From: JAGXFP01 sp039714535
GTDB lineage: Bacteria; Desulfobacterota; Desulfobulbia; Desulfobulbales; JAGXFP01
Direction of reading: 5' to 3'
DNA length: 64,000 nucleotides
Assembly (NCBI GenBank): GCA_039714535.1
Contig: JBDLJC010000014.1
Location: 1-64,000 of the forward strand
Shown here: positions 8,425 through 17,263 of the stretch, piece by piece
How the letters are laid out: the number at the start of each line of letters is the position of its first letter
Position numbering within the stretch: the first letter of the stretch is position 1
Notes under the pieces: generated by a model
Database searches by the model: none
Seen by the model: only the letters and a program-made list of their open reading frames with translations
What the model was told of the DNA's origin: nothing
Position numbers and translations under genes: made by a program

Positions 8425-11187
8425 CTACAGTACCCCGGCAACCTCTTTCATAAAGAAGGCCTCGATCACGTCGCCAACCTTAATATCATTGAAATTTTCA
8501 ACACTGATACCGCACTCAAAACCGGTCTGGACATCTTTTACATCATCTTTAAAGCGTCGCAGGGAAGAGATCTTGCCGGTAAAAACCACAACACTGTCAC
8601 GAACCACTCTCACCTCGGCCTTACGATCAATTTTACCGTCGGTCACATAGCTGCCGGCAATGGTCCCGGCCTTGGGGTGACTGAAGGTTTCCCTGACCTC
8701 GGCTGAGCCAATCACTTCCTCCTCAAAGGTCGGCTCCAGAAGACCGGTCATCGCCAGGCGAATATCGTCCAGAGCGTGATAGATAACATCATAAAAGCGA
8801 ATATCAACATGCTCGGCTTTGGATAGTTCCTTGGCCTTGGCGGTTGGCCTGACATTGAAACCGAAGATCAGGGCCTCGGAAGCGGAGGCAAGCAAAATAT
8901 CAGACTCTATAACCGCACCGGTGCCGCTGTGAATAATCTTCACCTTGATCGCATCGGTACTGAGTTTCTCAATAGCCGTACCGAAAGCCTCCAGAGTTCC
9001 TTGCACATCGGCCCTAAGCACGACCCGCAATTCCTTAATAGCACTCTCTTCCAGATGTTCGAAAAGGTTATCAAGGGAGATCTTGGTGGTACTAGCCAGC
9101 TCCTGCTCACGCTGCCGAACTTGCCGCTGACCACTGATGGTGCGGGCCATCTTCTCATCCGGCACAACAACAAATTCATCCCCGGCGTTAGGGACGCCGC
9201 TCAGGCCATGAATTTCGACCGGCATAGAAGGGCCAGCCGCTTTGACCACCGCACCCTTATCATTATGCATGGCCCGAATTCGGCCATAATGTTCACCAAT
9301 GACGAATGAGTCACCAACTTTTACCGTGCCGTGCTGAACCAGGATAGTAGCCACGGCTCCCCGGCCTTTATGGAGTTGGGCTTCAACAACCCAGCCCTTA
9401 GCCTTACGATCCGGGTCGGCCTTTAATTCGAGCATCTCAGCCTGGAGGAGAATCTGTTCCATCAGCTCATTGATGCCGGTATTTTCTTTAGCGGACGTTT
9501 CACAAAATATGGTTTGCCCACCCCACTCCTCCGGGGCAAGATCATACTCAGCAAGTTCACCCTTAACCCGTTCCGGATTGGCATTTTCCCGATCAATCTT
9601 GTTGACTGCCACCACGATGGGCACCCCGGCGGCCTTCGCATGGTTAATAGCCTCACGGGTCTGATCCATAACCCCATCATCGGCCGCGACAACCAAAACA
9701 ACGATATCCGTCACCTGGGCGCCACGGGAGCGCATCTCGGTAAAGGCCGCATGGCCAGGGGTGTCGAGAAACACCACGTCGCCACCACCAGTCTTAACAT
9801 GGTGGGCGCCAATATGCTGGGTAATGCCGCCAGCCTCACCAGCCGCTACATCTGTTTTACGAATAGCGTCAAGAATAGAAGTTTTGCCGTGATCAACATG
9901 ACCCATGACCGTAACAACCGGGGGTCTGGGCTGCTCTTCACCACCACTATAGCTCTCTTCAAGGTTAACGACACTCTGCTCCTCAGTTACCCCTTGTTCA
10001 ACCTCAAAGCCAAAATCGCTGGCAATAAGAGTGGCAGTATCAACATCAAGGGCCTGATTAACGGTAGCCATTACCCCGAGTTTCATCAAACAGGCGATCA
10101 GTTCATTGGATTTGACCCCCATGCGATGGGCCATATCAGCAACCGAAATAGACTCAAATATTTTAATCCTTTTCTTGATGGCCTTGGTCTCGGCAGCCGG
10201 CTCATTATCTTGATGTTTGGCTTTTTTACCACCGCGCCGTACCCGCCCCCCCATACGCAGACTGCCGGAAAGGCGGCCGCCAAAGGCATGGACATCTTCC
10301 ATATCAACGGCAACTCTCCCTTTTTGCCGACCACCACCTTTCTTGGCCCGCTCCCGAGACGGATCTGGCGAGAATTTCACATACCGCTTGCCCTTTTTAC
10401 CAGCATCACCGCCACCACCGCCAGCAGGGGCATTGGATCTGGCAGGCTTAGCTGCCCCCCCGTTAGCCACAGGTTTGCCGGCAGGCTTACCTTTTCGCTC
10501 TGTTCTCTTCGGACGAGGGGGCCGCGGACGTTCCTCTGGAATGACAATAGCTGATCTTTTAATTACCCGCGCCAAGCCAACTCGATTCGGCTGAGTTGCT
10601 GGTTTTGCCGCCTCCAATTCTGCCTCAGTTTCAACGGCAGGCTCTGCGGCAACCTTCTCCTGGGTCGGTTCCTTGCCTTCATCTGGCTCGGCAACGGTCT
10701 CCACAACGGTCTCAGCCTTTTCTTCAGCCACCTCTGGCGAAGTTTCAAAGGCAGCAGAGACCTCCTCTTCTTTCACTTCAGCTACCGGCCTCTCAACTTT
10801 TTCGGCCACGGCAGGTTCTTCGGCGGTAGCTACCACCTCTGCTTTCTCCTTGACGACCTTGGTCTTAGGAGTCGGCTTCGTCTCCGGTGCGACCTCTTCT
10901 GCCGGTGGTTGCTCAACGACCTCCTCTTCGACAGCAATAGGCTCTTTCACCTCGACCTTTTTGGTCCGCCGCCTGATAATAGTAGTTTTACCCTTGCCCT
11001 GAATTCTGGTCCGCTTCGTCTCGGTCTTGATCAGACCAAGTTTTTGGCGTACTTCTTCGGCATCAGCCTCATCAATTGATGAGCTATGGGATTTCACATC
11101 GTAGCCCATATCTATGAGCTTTTCCGCCAGTTCCTTACCTTCGATCCCAGCTTCTTTAGCCAATGTGTAAACTCTGACCTTCGCCAT
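8425..11187 (-). CDS. infB: Translation initiation factor IF-2
   Basis: This 920-residue GTPase delivers initiator fMet-tRNA to the 30S subunit and promotes subunit joining. It begins with an IF2 N-terminal module (KVRVYTLAKEAGIEGKEL). A long low-complexity linker rich in Val, Ala, Glu and Pro (~80-200) follows, then a basic Arg/Lys/Gly-rich part (~215-330) and a second IF2-N module. The G domain starts near residue 428 (P-loop GHVDHGKTS, then DTPGHAAF and NKID). Domains II-IV end with the fMet-tRNA-binding C2 domain (GFECGISVENFNDIKVGD). An AGGAG site precedes the ATG. It sits between ylxR and rbfA. The linker is long but of a kind usual for deltaproteobacteria. Confidence 0.98.
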   Translation of the reverse strand: MAKVRVYTLAKEAGIEGKELAEKLIDMGYDVKSHSSSIDEADAEEVRQKLGLIKTETKRTRIQGKGKTTIIRRRTKKVEVKEPIAVEEEVVEQPPAEEVAPETKPTPKTKVVKEKAEVVATAEEPAVAEKVERPVAEVKEEEVSAAFETSPEVAEEKAETVVETVAEPDEGKEPTQEKVAAEPAVETEAELEAAKPATQPNRVGLARVIKRSAIVIPEERPRPPRPKRTERKGKPAGKPVANGGAAKPARSNAPAGGGGGDAGKKGKRYVKFSPDPSRERAKKGGGRQKGRVAVDMEDVHAFGGRLSGSLRMGGRVRRGGKKAKHQDNEPAAETKAIKKRIKIFESISVADMAHRMGVKSNELIACLMKLGVMATVNQALDVDTATLIASDFGFEVEQGVTEEQSVVNLEESYSGGEEQPRPPVVTVMGHVDHGKTSILDAIRKTDVAAGEAGGITQHIGAHHVKTGGGDVVFLDTPGHAAFTEMRSRGAQVTDIVVLVVAADDGVMDQTREAINHAKAAGVPIVVAVNKIDRENANPERVKGELAEYDLAPEEWGGQTIFCETSAKENTGINELMEQILLQAEMLELKADPDRKAKGWVVEAQLHKGRGAVATILVQHGTVKVGDSFVIGEHYGRIRAMHNDKGAVVKAAGPSMPVEIHGLSGVPNAGDEFVVVPDEKMARTISGQRQVRQREQELASTTKISLDNLFEHLEESAIKELRVVLRADVQGTLEAFGTAIEKLSTDAIKVKIIHSGTGAVIESDILLASASEALIFGFNVRPTAKAKELSKAEHVDIRFYDVIYHALDDIRLAMTGLLEPTFEEEVIGSAEVRETFSHPKAGTIAGSYVTDGKIDRKAEVRVVRDSVVVFTGKISSLRRFKDDVKDVQTGFECGISVENFNDIKVGDVIEAFFMKEVAGVL

Positions 11188-11278
11188 TACTCACTCCTGA
11201 ACTATCACAACCTGTTTATCAGCATCTTCCATCAAGACGATAACAAAATTGTCAGGTTAAGCATTCTTTATGCAAAAA

Positions 11279-11587
11279 TTAATTAGAACAGCCAGCAATA
11301 TCCAACCGGCACTCATCAACCAGATGAAGAACAGAACTGCAGTCAATCTTCGTAATTCGCAAGGCCCGCAAAAGCTTGCCTTTTTTCTTCATAAAAACCG
11401 ACAGGCATTTGTAATCAGGGCAGCAATATGCGCCCCGGCCCGGTAAACAGCTTTGCTGGTCAACCACCACAAGCCCGTCCCGATCAGCAACAAAACGAAG
11501 CATCTTTTTCTTCAAAAGCTTCGCCCCGCAACCAAGACAGGTCCGAACAGGCCCTTCGCCCTGCTCAGGAAGCAACTTCCTCTTCAT
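11279..11587 (-). CDS. ylxR: YlxR-family RNA-binding protein (DUF448)
   Basis: This roughly 102-residue protein belongs to the YlxR/DUF448 family encoded between nusA and infB in many bacteria. The family hallmarks are present: RTCLGCG near the start and GRGAYCC in the middle, with four cysteines that could bind metal and a basic C-terminal half. YlxR proteins fold like RNA-binding proteins and have been described as nucleoid or RNase P-associated regulators. The exact role here is not visible. I place the start at the ATG at 11587 (MKRKLLPEQ), which overlaps the nusA end by 23 bp. The longer open frame to 11626 adds 13 residues with no support. Confidence 0.88.
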   Translation of the reverse strand: MKRKLLPEQGEGPVRTCLGCGAKLLKKKMLRFVADRDGLVVVDQQSCLPGRGAYCCPDYKCLSVFMKKKGKLLRALRITKIDCSSVLHLVDECRLDIAGCSN

Positions 11588-13028
11588 CGCTAGAAGCCGC
11601 AGTAACCACATCCTGAAGCAATGCAATCAATTGATCTTTAGTCTTTTTACTGACCCCGGTGATTCCGGCGTCAGCACACATTTCACGAAGATCAGCGTTG
11701 GATTTCCCGGACAAGTCCGCGGTTACAGCTTCACCAGCCTCAACACTCTCAGCCGGAGTCTCTTCACTGTCACCTTCGGCTTCTTCTCGGACCGGAGGCG
11801 GGACTTTCGCGGCCGCTTCAATAAGCGCTGCCGCCGTCTCCTCACTAAACAGCTCAAGCTCCAGCAATTGGCCAACACTGCTCTCCGCCAGGTCAACACA
11901 GGATGTCATGTCGGCATCATAGAGTTGTTCGGCCAGCTTATCGTTCACGCCCTCTACCGCCAGCAGTGACTGGTAACCATCTTCCATAAATCTGGCATAT
12001 TTTTGCTCGCTCTTGACATCTATATTCCAGCCGAGCAGTTTGGAAGCCAGCCTGACATTCTGACCCTGACGGCCAATGGCAAGAGACAACTGGTCATCCG
12101 GCGCCACCACGAGGAGCGTTTTGCGGGCCTCATCAACCACCACCATGGAAACCTGGGCCGGGGCCAAGGCATTAGAAACAAAACGGGCTGGATCAGGACT
12201 CCACGGAACTATATCTATTTTTTCGCCCTGAAGTTCCTGAACCACATTCTGGACCCTGGAACCCTTCATCCCTACACAGGCACCAACCGGATCGACATCT
12301 GATTCGGAGGAAGAAACCGCAATCTTGGCCCTTGAGCCCGGCTCCCGAACGACCCCCATTATGGTAACCACGCCCTCGTCTATCTCGGGCACTTCTTCGG
12401 TGAAAAGTTGGGCCAGGAAATTATCATCCGTCCGGCTCAAGACCAGGGGCGACTCTCTGGTGGTTTGCCTGACTTCCAGCAAATAGGCCCGGATCCTGTC
12501 ACCAGGTCGGTAAGACCTTCTGGGCATCTGCTGCCGCGCCGGGATCACAGCATCGGTGCGACCAAGATTAACGATGATATTGCCCCGCTCAAAGCGCTGG
12601 ACAATACCATTAACAATCTCACCCTCACGACTCTTGTACATCTCGTAAACGACATCGCTCTCGGCATCCTTCATCTTTTGAATGATGACCTGTTTGGCAG
12701 ATTGGGCGGCAACACGACCCAGATCACCGACATCGTCCATCTTTGAACCGATATCATCGCCAAGCTCAACCTCAGGATCCAGAGCTACGGCCTCATCAAG
12801 AGAGATCTCGGTATGATCATCTGCAACCTCTTCAACCACGGTCCGAAACTGGAATAGTTCTATCTCGCCAAGTTCTTCGCTGTACCTGACTTCCATATCA
12901 CGCTTCAGGCCGAATTTTTTCTTGGCCGCCTGCATAACCGCTTCTTCCAAACTTTCAATGAGCAGGTCTTTATCAATACCCTTGTCCCTGCTGACCTGGT
13001 CAACAATTCTGCTCAACTCAGAAAACAT
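11565..13028 (-). CDS. nusA: Transcription termination/antitermination factor NusA
   Basis: This 487-residue protein binds RNA polymerase and nascent RNA, and modulates pausing, termination and antitermination. In order it has the N-terminal polymerase-binding domain (KKKFGLKRDMEVRY), an S1 domain (GEIVNGIVQRFERGNIIV), two KH domains (VGACVGMKGSRVQ and AIGRQGQNVRLA), then a helix-hairpin-helix-like segment (LLAVEGVNDKLAEQLY). The C-terminus has an acidic linker and a final helical segment (LREMCADAGITGVSKKTKD) resembling a SAP/Rho-N fold instead of a second E. coli-type acidic repeat. A GGAGAT site precedes the ATG. It lies between rimP and ylxR. Confidence 0.97.
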   Translation of the reverse strand: MFSELSRIVDQVSRDKGIDKDLLIESLEEAVMQAAKKKFGLKRDMEVRYSEELGEIELFQFRTVVEEVADDHTEISLDEAVALDPEVELGDDIGSKMDDVGDLGRVAAQSAKQVIIQKMKDAESDVVYEMYKSREGEIVNGIVQRFERGNIIVNLGRTDAVIPARQQMPRRSYRPGDRIRAYLLEVRQTTRESPLVLSRTDDNFLAQLFTEEVPEIDEGVVTIMGVVREPGSRAKIAVSSSESDVDPVGACVGMKGSRVQNVVQELQGEKIDIVPWSPDPARFVSNALAPAQVSMVVVDEARKTLLVVAPDDQLSLAIGRQGQNVRLASKLLGWNIDVKSEQKYARFMEDGYQSLLAVEGVNDKLAEQLYDADMTSCVDLAESSVGQLLELELFSEETAAALIEAAAKVPPPVREEAEGDSEETPAESVEAGEAVTADLSGKSNADLREMCADAGITGVSKKTKDQLIALLQDVVTAASSDEEEVAS

Positions 13029-13100
13029 AAGCTAATCTCCACAAAAACGTTTGCCATTCCGGATAAACCCCTGCCGGAGATGCCACCACTATATCGAGGT

Positions 13101-13571
13101 TCAAAATTCAATTACAAGTTTTGCTTTTTTTATCGACGCAAAGGGAACAAGCTTTTTATCACCAGCCACCTCAATAGCAACCTTGCCGTTATCAATTTCA
13201 CCAATCAGGCCAACCAGTGAGTCGGGAGCATCCAAAAGAACGATCCTGACTTTCTTGCCCTTAAATATGACAAAATCCCGCTCGGTCTTCAACCGCCAAT
13301 CCAAACCAGGGGAAGTGACTTCTAAATTATAAGCCACATCTATCCGGTCTTCCACTTCCAATAGATGACCAAGCTCACGACTGACCTTGGCACAATCGTC
13401 AATTATTATGCCTGATTCTTTGTATATCACAATCCTCAAAATCTGACCATGTTGCTCGCGCCTGAACTGCACATCGACCAGTTCATAACCAAAATCATCG
13501 AGCACCGGGCCAACCAAAGTACGAACCTCCCTGACAACCGGATCTTGATTCTCTTTGCCAAAATCAGACAT
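13101..13571 (-). CDS. rimP: Ribosome maturation factor RimP
   Basis: This 156-residue protein assists assembly of the 30S subunit. The N-terminal domain shows VGPVLDDFGYELVDVQFRRE and IDDCAKVSRELG. The second, Sm-like domain begins after LEVTSPGLDWRLK, a block diagnostic for the family. It is the first protein gene of the nusA-infB operon. The ATG at 13571 has no recognisable ribosome binding site: the bases just upstream are the T-run of a terminator hairpin (13576-13603). Either translation begins further in, or initiation is controlled through that structure. Confidence 0.93.
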   Translation of the reverse strand: MSDFGKENQDPVVREVRTLVGPVLDDFGYELVDVQFRREQHGQILRIVIYKESGIIIDDCAKVSRELGHLLEVEDRIDVAYNLEVTSPGLDWRLKTERDFVIFKGKKVRIVLLDAPDSLVGLIGEIDNGKVAIEVAGDKKLVPFASIKKAKLVIEF

Positions 13572-13575
13572 ATAT

Positions 13576-13603
13576 AAAAAAAAAAGCGGGCAACCAGCCC
13601 ACT
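13576..13603 (-). terminator. Terminator between tRNA-Gly and rimP, abutting the rimP start
   Basis: On the minus strand AGTGGGC pairs with GCCCGCT (one T-G pair) around a five-base loop, followed by about ten T residues. The T-run stops only four bases before the rimP ATG. It probably ends the tRNA-Gly transcript. Since it also occupies the place where the rimP ribosome binding site should be, it may act as an attenuator of the whole operon. Confidence 0.85.
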
Positions 13604-13754
13604 CTCCCTAGTAACAGAAAAAGATTTTCAAAAGGCCACGCAACAACACGCAACCAACATCGGCAACAGGCTAAATAAAGCCTGCCGTGGAAGTATACCT
13701 CATCCACAGCCCGGACGCTCTTAAACAGTCAAGGCTACCACTCCAGAAAAAAGC

Positions 13755-13830
13755 TGGAGCGGGAAACGGGATTCGAACCCGCGGCACCAAGCTTGGGAAG
13801 CTTGTACTCTACCAACTGAGCTATTCCCGC
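13755..13830 (-). tRNA. tRNA-Gly (anticodon CCC)
   Basis: A complete 76-nt cloverleaf is readable on the minus strand. The acceptor stem GCGGGAA pairs with TTCCCGC, the D-arm is AGCTCAGTTGGTAGAGT, the anticodon stem CAAGC/GCTTG encloses loop TTCCCAA (anticodon CCC), and the T-arm contains GGTTCGAATCC. The 3' CCA is encoded after a T discriminator base. It would read GGG. The terminator at 13576-13603 and rimP follow it, and nuoN lies upstream on the same strand. Confidence 0.95.
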
Positions 13831-14064
13831 ATCAAGACGCCAATATACAGAATAATCCTGATATGTCAAGGGAACATAAGGAGGCGGGCAAAGACAAGAG
13901 TAAGGCCCATCACCCAAATATTAGCCAAGATTAGACCGCAAGAAGCAACAGGTAACGTGAACAGATTTCAGGGCAGAATACTCCTGGGTAAACTCCGCGC
14001 AAACAGCCAGAATGGTAGAGAGAAATCGAGGCAAAGATCGATGAGCCAAAAACTCGAAAGTTAG

Positions 14065-15486
14065 CTAGAGAATATTCCGGACTGCTGCGGCCGCGATCTT
14101 GAGCATAGTATTGGGAGCAACACCCATGACAATGATGACTACCACCAGCAGAATACCGACAATCTTAACCAGTCCATCAACCTGGATCAGGTCTTGATTA
14201 TCAGAATCAGAGCAATAGGCAACCCGGACCACCGCCAGATAATAATAGATGGCGATGGCCGTATTGATTGCCGCCATGATGACCAAAGTCAGATGACCGG
14301 CTTTTAAGACGCCAGCCAGCAGCATGAATTTGCCGATAAAACCCACAAACGGCGGAATCCCGGCCAAGGCGAACATGGCAACCGCCAGAATAACTGCCAG
14401 CAGGGGCGCACGCCGGGAGAGGCCGGCAAGATCATCGACCTGCAGGTTTTCTCCATCCTTGGCGACATTGCAAATCACCAGAAAAGCCGCCAGATTCATG
14501 ACCAGATAACCGATCACATAATAAATGGAAGTTGCATAGCCGGACTCCTTGAACAACAAAATACCGAACATAATGTAACCGGCGTGGGCAATAGCGGAAA
14601 AGCCCAGCATCCTTTTCAGGTCTTTTTGGACAAGGGCCAAGAGGTTCCCGTAGAACATCGAGACCACCGCCAAGACACCTATCAGCGTGCCGACTGTTTG
14701 GCCTTCCGGCAGATACAACGCCGCCCCCCGAATGATCAGGGCCACTGCCACCAGTTTTGGCACCGAGGCAATAAAAGCGGTGGTTTCATTAGAAGCACCC
14801 TGATAAACATCCGGCAACCAGAAATGAAAGGGGACCAGACCAAGTTTAAAGAAAAATCCGGCCAGAACCATGGTTATCCCTGCCACTGCCGCCGGTTGGG
14901 CACCAATGTTATGCAGTTTCGGCAACAACTCAGCCAGATAGGTGGTCCCGGTCAGACCGAACAGATAGCTCATACCGAAAAGCATGATGCCGGTGGCCAT
15001 AACCCCGAAGATCACATATTTAGCCGCCGATTCCATCTGGATTCGAACACCCGACCGGTCGTCCCGCATCGGTACCAGCAGATAAAGAGCAAAGGAAGAA
15101 AGTTCCAAGGCCACAAAAAGGGACAGCAGTTCAACGCAGCTGACCACCATCATCAAACCAAGGGTGCTGAGCAGCAGAAACAGGTAGTATTCCGGCTTAA
15201 CTTCTTCGTTGATAGCTTTAAGTTCCTTACCCAGAAGGACAACCACCCCAAAACCGGCAACAATCAGCAACTTGAAAAGCTGCGAGAACAAATCAATCTT
15301 GTAGGCCGAATAGAAGAGTTCGCCTTCACCAAGGAAGGTAAACGAAGTCAGAATAACGGCCCCAACAGCGATCAAACCGGCCCAAAACCTAGCGGTCTTA
15401 CCGTTGCCGTCCACAATAGAAACCAGGAACAGAACAAGACTTCCAACCAGCACCCACAATTCGGGGACAAACAACATGAGTTCCAT
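14065..15486 (-). CDS. nuoN: Complex I subunit N (antiporter-like)
   Basis: This 473-residue, highly hydrophobic protein is one of the antiporter-type proton-translocating subunits of the complex I membrane arm. About 13-14 transmembrane helices are apparent. The conserved ELSSFALYLL segment in the middle and the KLGLVPFHFWLPDVYQGA block, with its buried lysine, are typical of NuoN. A charged KDLKRMLGFSAIAHAGY motif follows. An AAGGTGGA ribosome binding site precedes the ATG. It is the last nuo gene; a 228-bp gene-free gap separates it from nuoM and tRNA-Gly follows on the same strand. Confidence 0.95.
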   Translation of the reverse strand: MELMLFVPELWVLVGSLVLFLVSIVDGNGKTARFWAGLIAVGAVILTSFTFLGEGELFYSAYKIDLFSQLFKLLIVAGFGVVVLLGKELKAINEEVKPEYYLFLLLSTLGLMMVVSCVELLSLFVALELSSFALYLLVPMRDDRSGVRIQMESAAKYVIFGVMATGIMLFGMSYLFGLTGTTYLAELLPKLHNIGAQPAAVAGITMVLAGFFFKLGLVPFHFWLPDVYQGASNETTAFIASVPKLVAVALIIRGAALYLPEGQTVGTLIGVLAVVSMFYGNLLALVQKDLKRMLGFSAIAHAGYIMFGILLFKESGYATSIYYVIGYLVMNLAAFLVICNVAKDGENLQVDDLAGLSRRAPLLAVILAVAMFALAGIPPFVGFIGKFMLLAGVLKAGHLTLVIMAAINTAIAIYYYLAVVRVAYCSDSDNQDLIQVDGLVKIVGILLVVVIIVMGVAPNTMLKIAAAAVRNIL

Positions 15487-15714
15487 TTTCCACCTTGTCG
15501 AATATTAATGGCTTCGAAAAAAATCGAAATCGTCTGACTTGACCAACGCTAAACTAAATATTTAAATGACACTGTCCGTCCGCCTCGCAGCTTTTCTAGT
15601 TCTCAGTTCCTTACTTGTCTGCGAGCCCGACAATATTTCTTCGCCCAGGACCAGAGTCAATGGTTCTAGAATGAAAACTACAGGAACGAAATTTTCCTAA
15701 AAGTTAAGCAAAAG
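15487..15714 (-). other. Non-coding gap between nuoM and nuoN
   Basis: This 228-bp interval has no gene I can support. It is unusual in an operon whose other genes overlap or nearly touch. I see no clear terminator, and a promoter serving nuoN alone cannot be excluded. Confidence 0.35.
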
Positions 15715-17241
15715 CTACGGCAACACCAAACTAGCCATAGCTGTGGGAGTATCAATCGCAGTGCCCACCTGGGCGATCAAATGGCTGACACTGGTGTGCA
15801 TCACCGCAATAAAAGGTTCCGGCGACAATCCTATCCAGAAGACAAAAACCAGCAGCGGCGCCAAAGTAAGACACTCGCGCATATTCAGATCAAACAGCCC
15901 GGTATGGTTTGTATTGTCGGTTCCGCCCCAGACAACCTTCTGCAACATCCTGAGCATATAGGCCGCAGCCAATACCGCACCAGGAATAGCGCAGGCAGTT
16001 ATTATCTTATATTTTGTAAAACCACCGACCAGAATCATAAACTCGCCAACAAAAGAATTAGTCCCGGGGAAAGCCAATGACGACAGGGAAAAGAAGGCCA
16101 GAAAAGTCACATACCAGGGCATTAATTTACCAACTCCGGCCGCATCGGCCAACTCCCGGCTATGGGTTCTCTCATAGATCATGCCAACACAGAGGAACAG
16201 GGCGCCGGTAGTAACGCCATGGTTGATCATCTGTAACAGAGCCCCTTCAATACCATTCTTGTTGAGGAGAAAGATCCCCAGGGTCACAAAACCCATATGC
16301 CCAACACTGGAATAGGCGATCAACTTCTTCATGTCATGCTGGGCCAGGGCCGTGAAGCCACCGTAGAGAATCCCTGCCACCGACAACCACAGAATATATG
16401 GCATAAAGGTGATGGTTGCCTCCGGGGTGATCGGCAGGCAGAAACGCAGGAAGCCGTAGGTGCCCATCTTCAACAGAATACTGGCCAGGATGACACTGCC
16501 GGCGGTGGGCGCCTCAACGTGGGCAGCCGGTAGCCAGGTATGGAAGGGAAACATCGGGACCTTGATCGCGAAGGCCAGAAAAAAGGCCAGAAAAACCAGG
16601 ATCTGGAATAGATAAGAGTACTCCTGGCCCATCATCGCCGGAATACTAAAAGAACCGGTCTGGAGGTAGAGGGCGATAACAGCCACCAGCAACATGACCG
16701 AACCGGCCAGGGTATACAAGAAAAACTTGGTGGAGGCATAGACTTTACGCGGGCCGCCCCAGATCGCGATCATCAGGTACATCGGGATCAGCATGGCCTC
16801 CCAGAGGACATAGAACAAAACGAAGTCGAGGGAAACAAAAACCCCGATCATCGAAGTCTCCATGATCAAGAGACAGACCATAAATTCCCGAACCCGCTTC
16901 TGGATGTAAGACCAGGAGCCAAGCACACAAAGGGGCATGATCAGGGTGGTCATCAAGACCAACAACAGACTGATCCCGTCAATTCCAAGGGTATAATTAA
17001 TGTCCCAGGCCGGAATCCAGGGATGGTGCTCGCCAAATTGATATTTGGCCGTAGTGGAATCAAAACCCAGATAGACCGGAATTGAACAGACCGCTGTCGC
17101 CAGCGTCACCACCAGACTCCAGATCTTGGCAAAATTATCATTATTGAACAGGAGCAAGACCAACGCCCCGACTAAAGGCATAAAGATCAGTATGCTCAAG
17201 AAGGGTAAAACCCCATCTTTTACTATCAGAAAATCATCCAT
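15715..17241 (-). CDS. nuoM: Complex I subunit M (antiporter-like)
   Basis: This 508-residue membrane protein carries the NuoM signature. The key helix-5 glutamate is in the LFYVLWEAMLIPMYLMIAIW region, and the lysine-bearing block reads FAIKVPMFPFHTWLPAAHVEAP. The motif HDMKKLIAYSSVGHMGFV and the C-terminal discontinuous-helix segment follow. About 14 transmembrane segments are apparent, as in the family. It translocates protons as part of the membrane arm. The gene lies 22 bp after the NuoL-like gene. Confidence 0.96.
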   Translation of the reverse strand: MDDFLIVKDGVLPFLSILIFMPLVGALVLLLFNNDNFAKIWSLVVTLATAVCSIPVYLGFDSTTAKYQFGEHHPWIPAWDINYTLGIDGISLLLVLMTTLIMPLCVLGSWSYIQKRVREFMVCLLIMETSMIGVFVSLDFVLFYVLWEAMLIPMYLMIAIWGGPRKVYASTKFFLYTLAGSVMLLVAVIALYLQTGSFSIPAMMGQEYSYLFQILVFLAFFLAFAIKVPMFPFHTWLPAAHVEAPTAGSVILASILLKMGTYGFLRFCLPITPEATITFMPYILWLSVAGILYGGFTALAQHDMKKLIAYSSVGHMGFVTLGIFLLNKNGIEGALLQMINHGVTTGALFLCVGMIYERTHSRELADAAGVGKLMPWYVTFLAFFSLSSLAFPGTNSFVGEFMILVGGFTKYKIITACAIPGAVLAAAYMLRMLQKVVWGGTDNTNHTGLFDLNMRECLTLAPLLVFVFWIGLSPEPFIAVMHTSVSHLIAQVGTAIDTPTAMASLVLP

Positions 17242-17263
17242 TTTTTTCCCCAGATGACTTGGT

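Noticed and set aside
9514..10554. A 346-codon plus-strand open frame opposite infB
   Set aside because: It is antisense to the GTPase domain and linker of infB. Its composition (many Pro, Thr and His) is that of a complementary frame.
14584..15537. A 317-codon plus-strand open frame opposite nuoN
   Set aside because: It is rich in His, Gln and Lys as expected for the complement of a hydrophobic membrane protein. No independent support.
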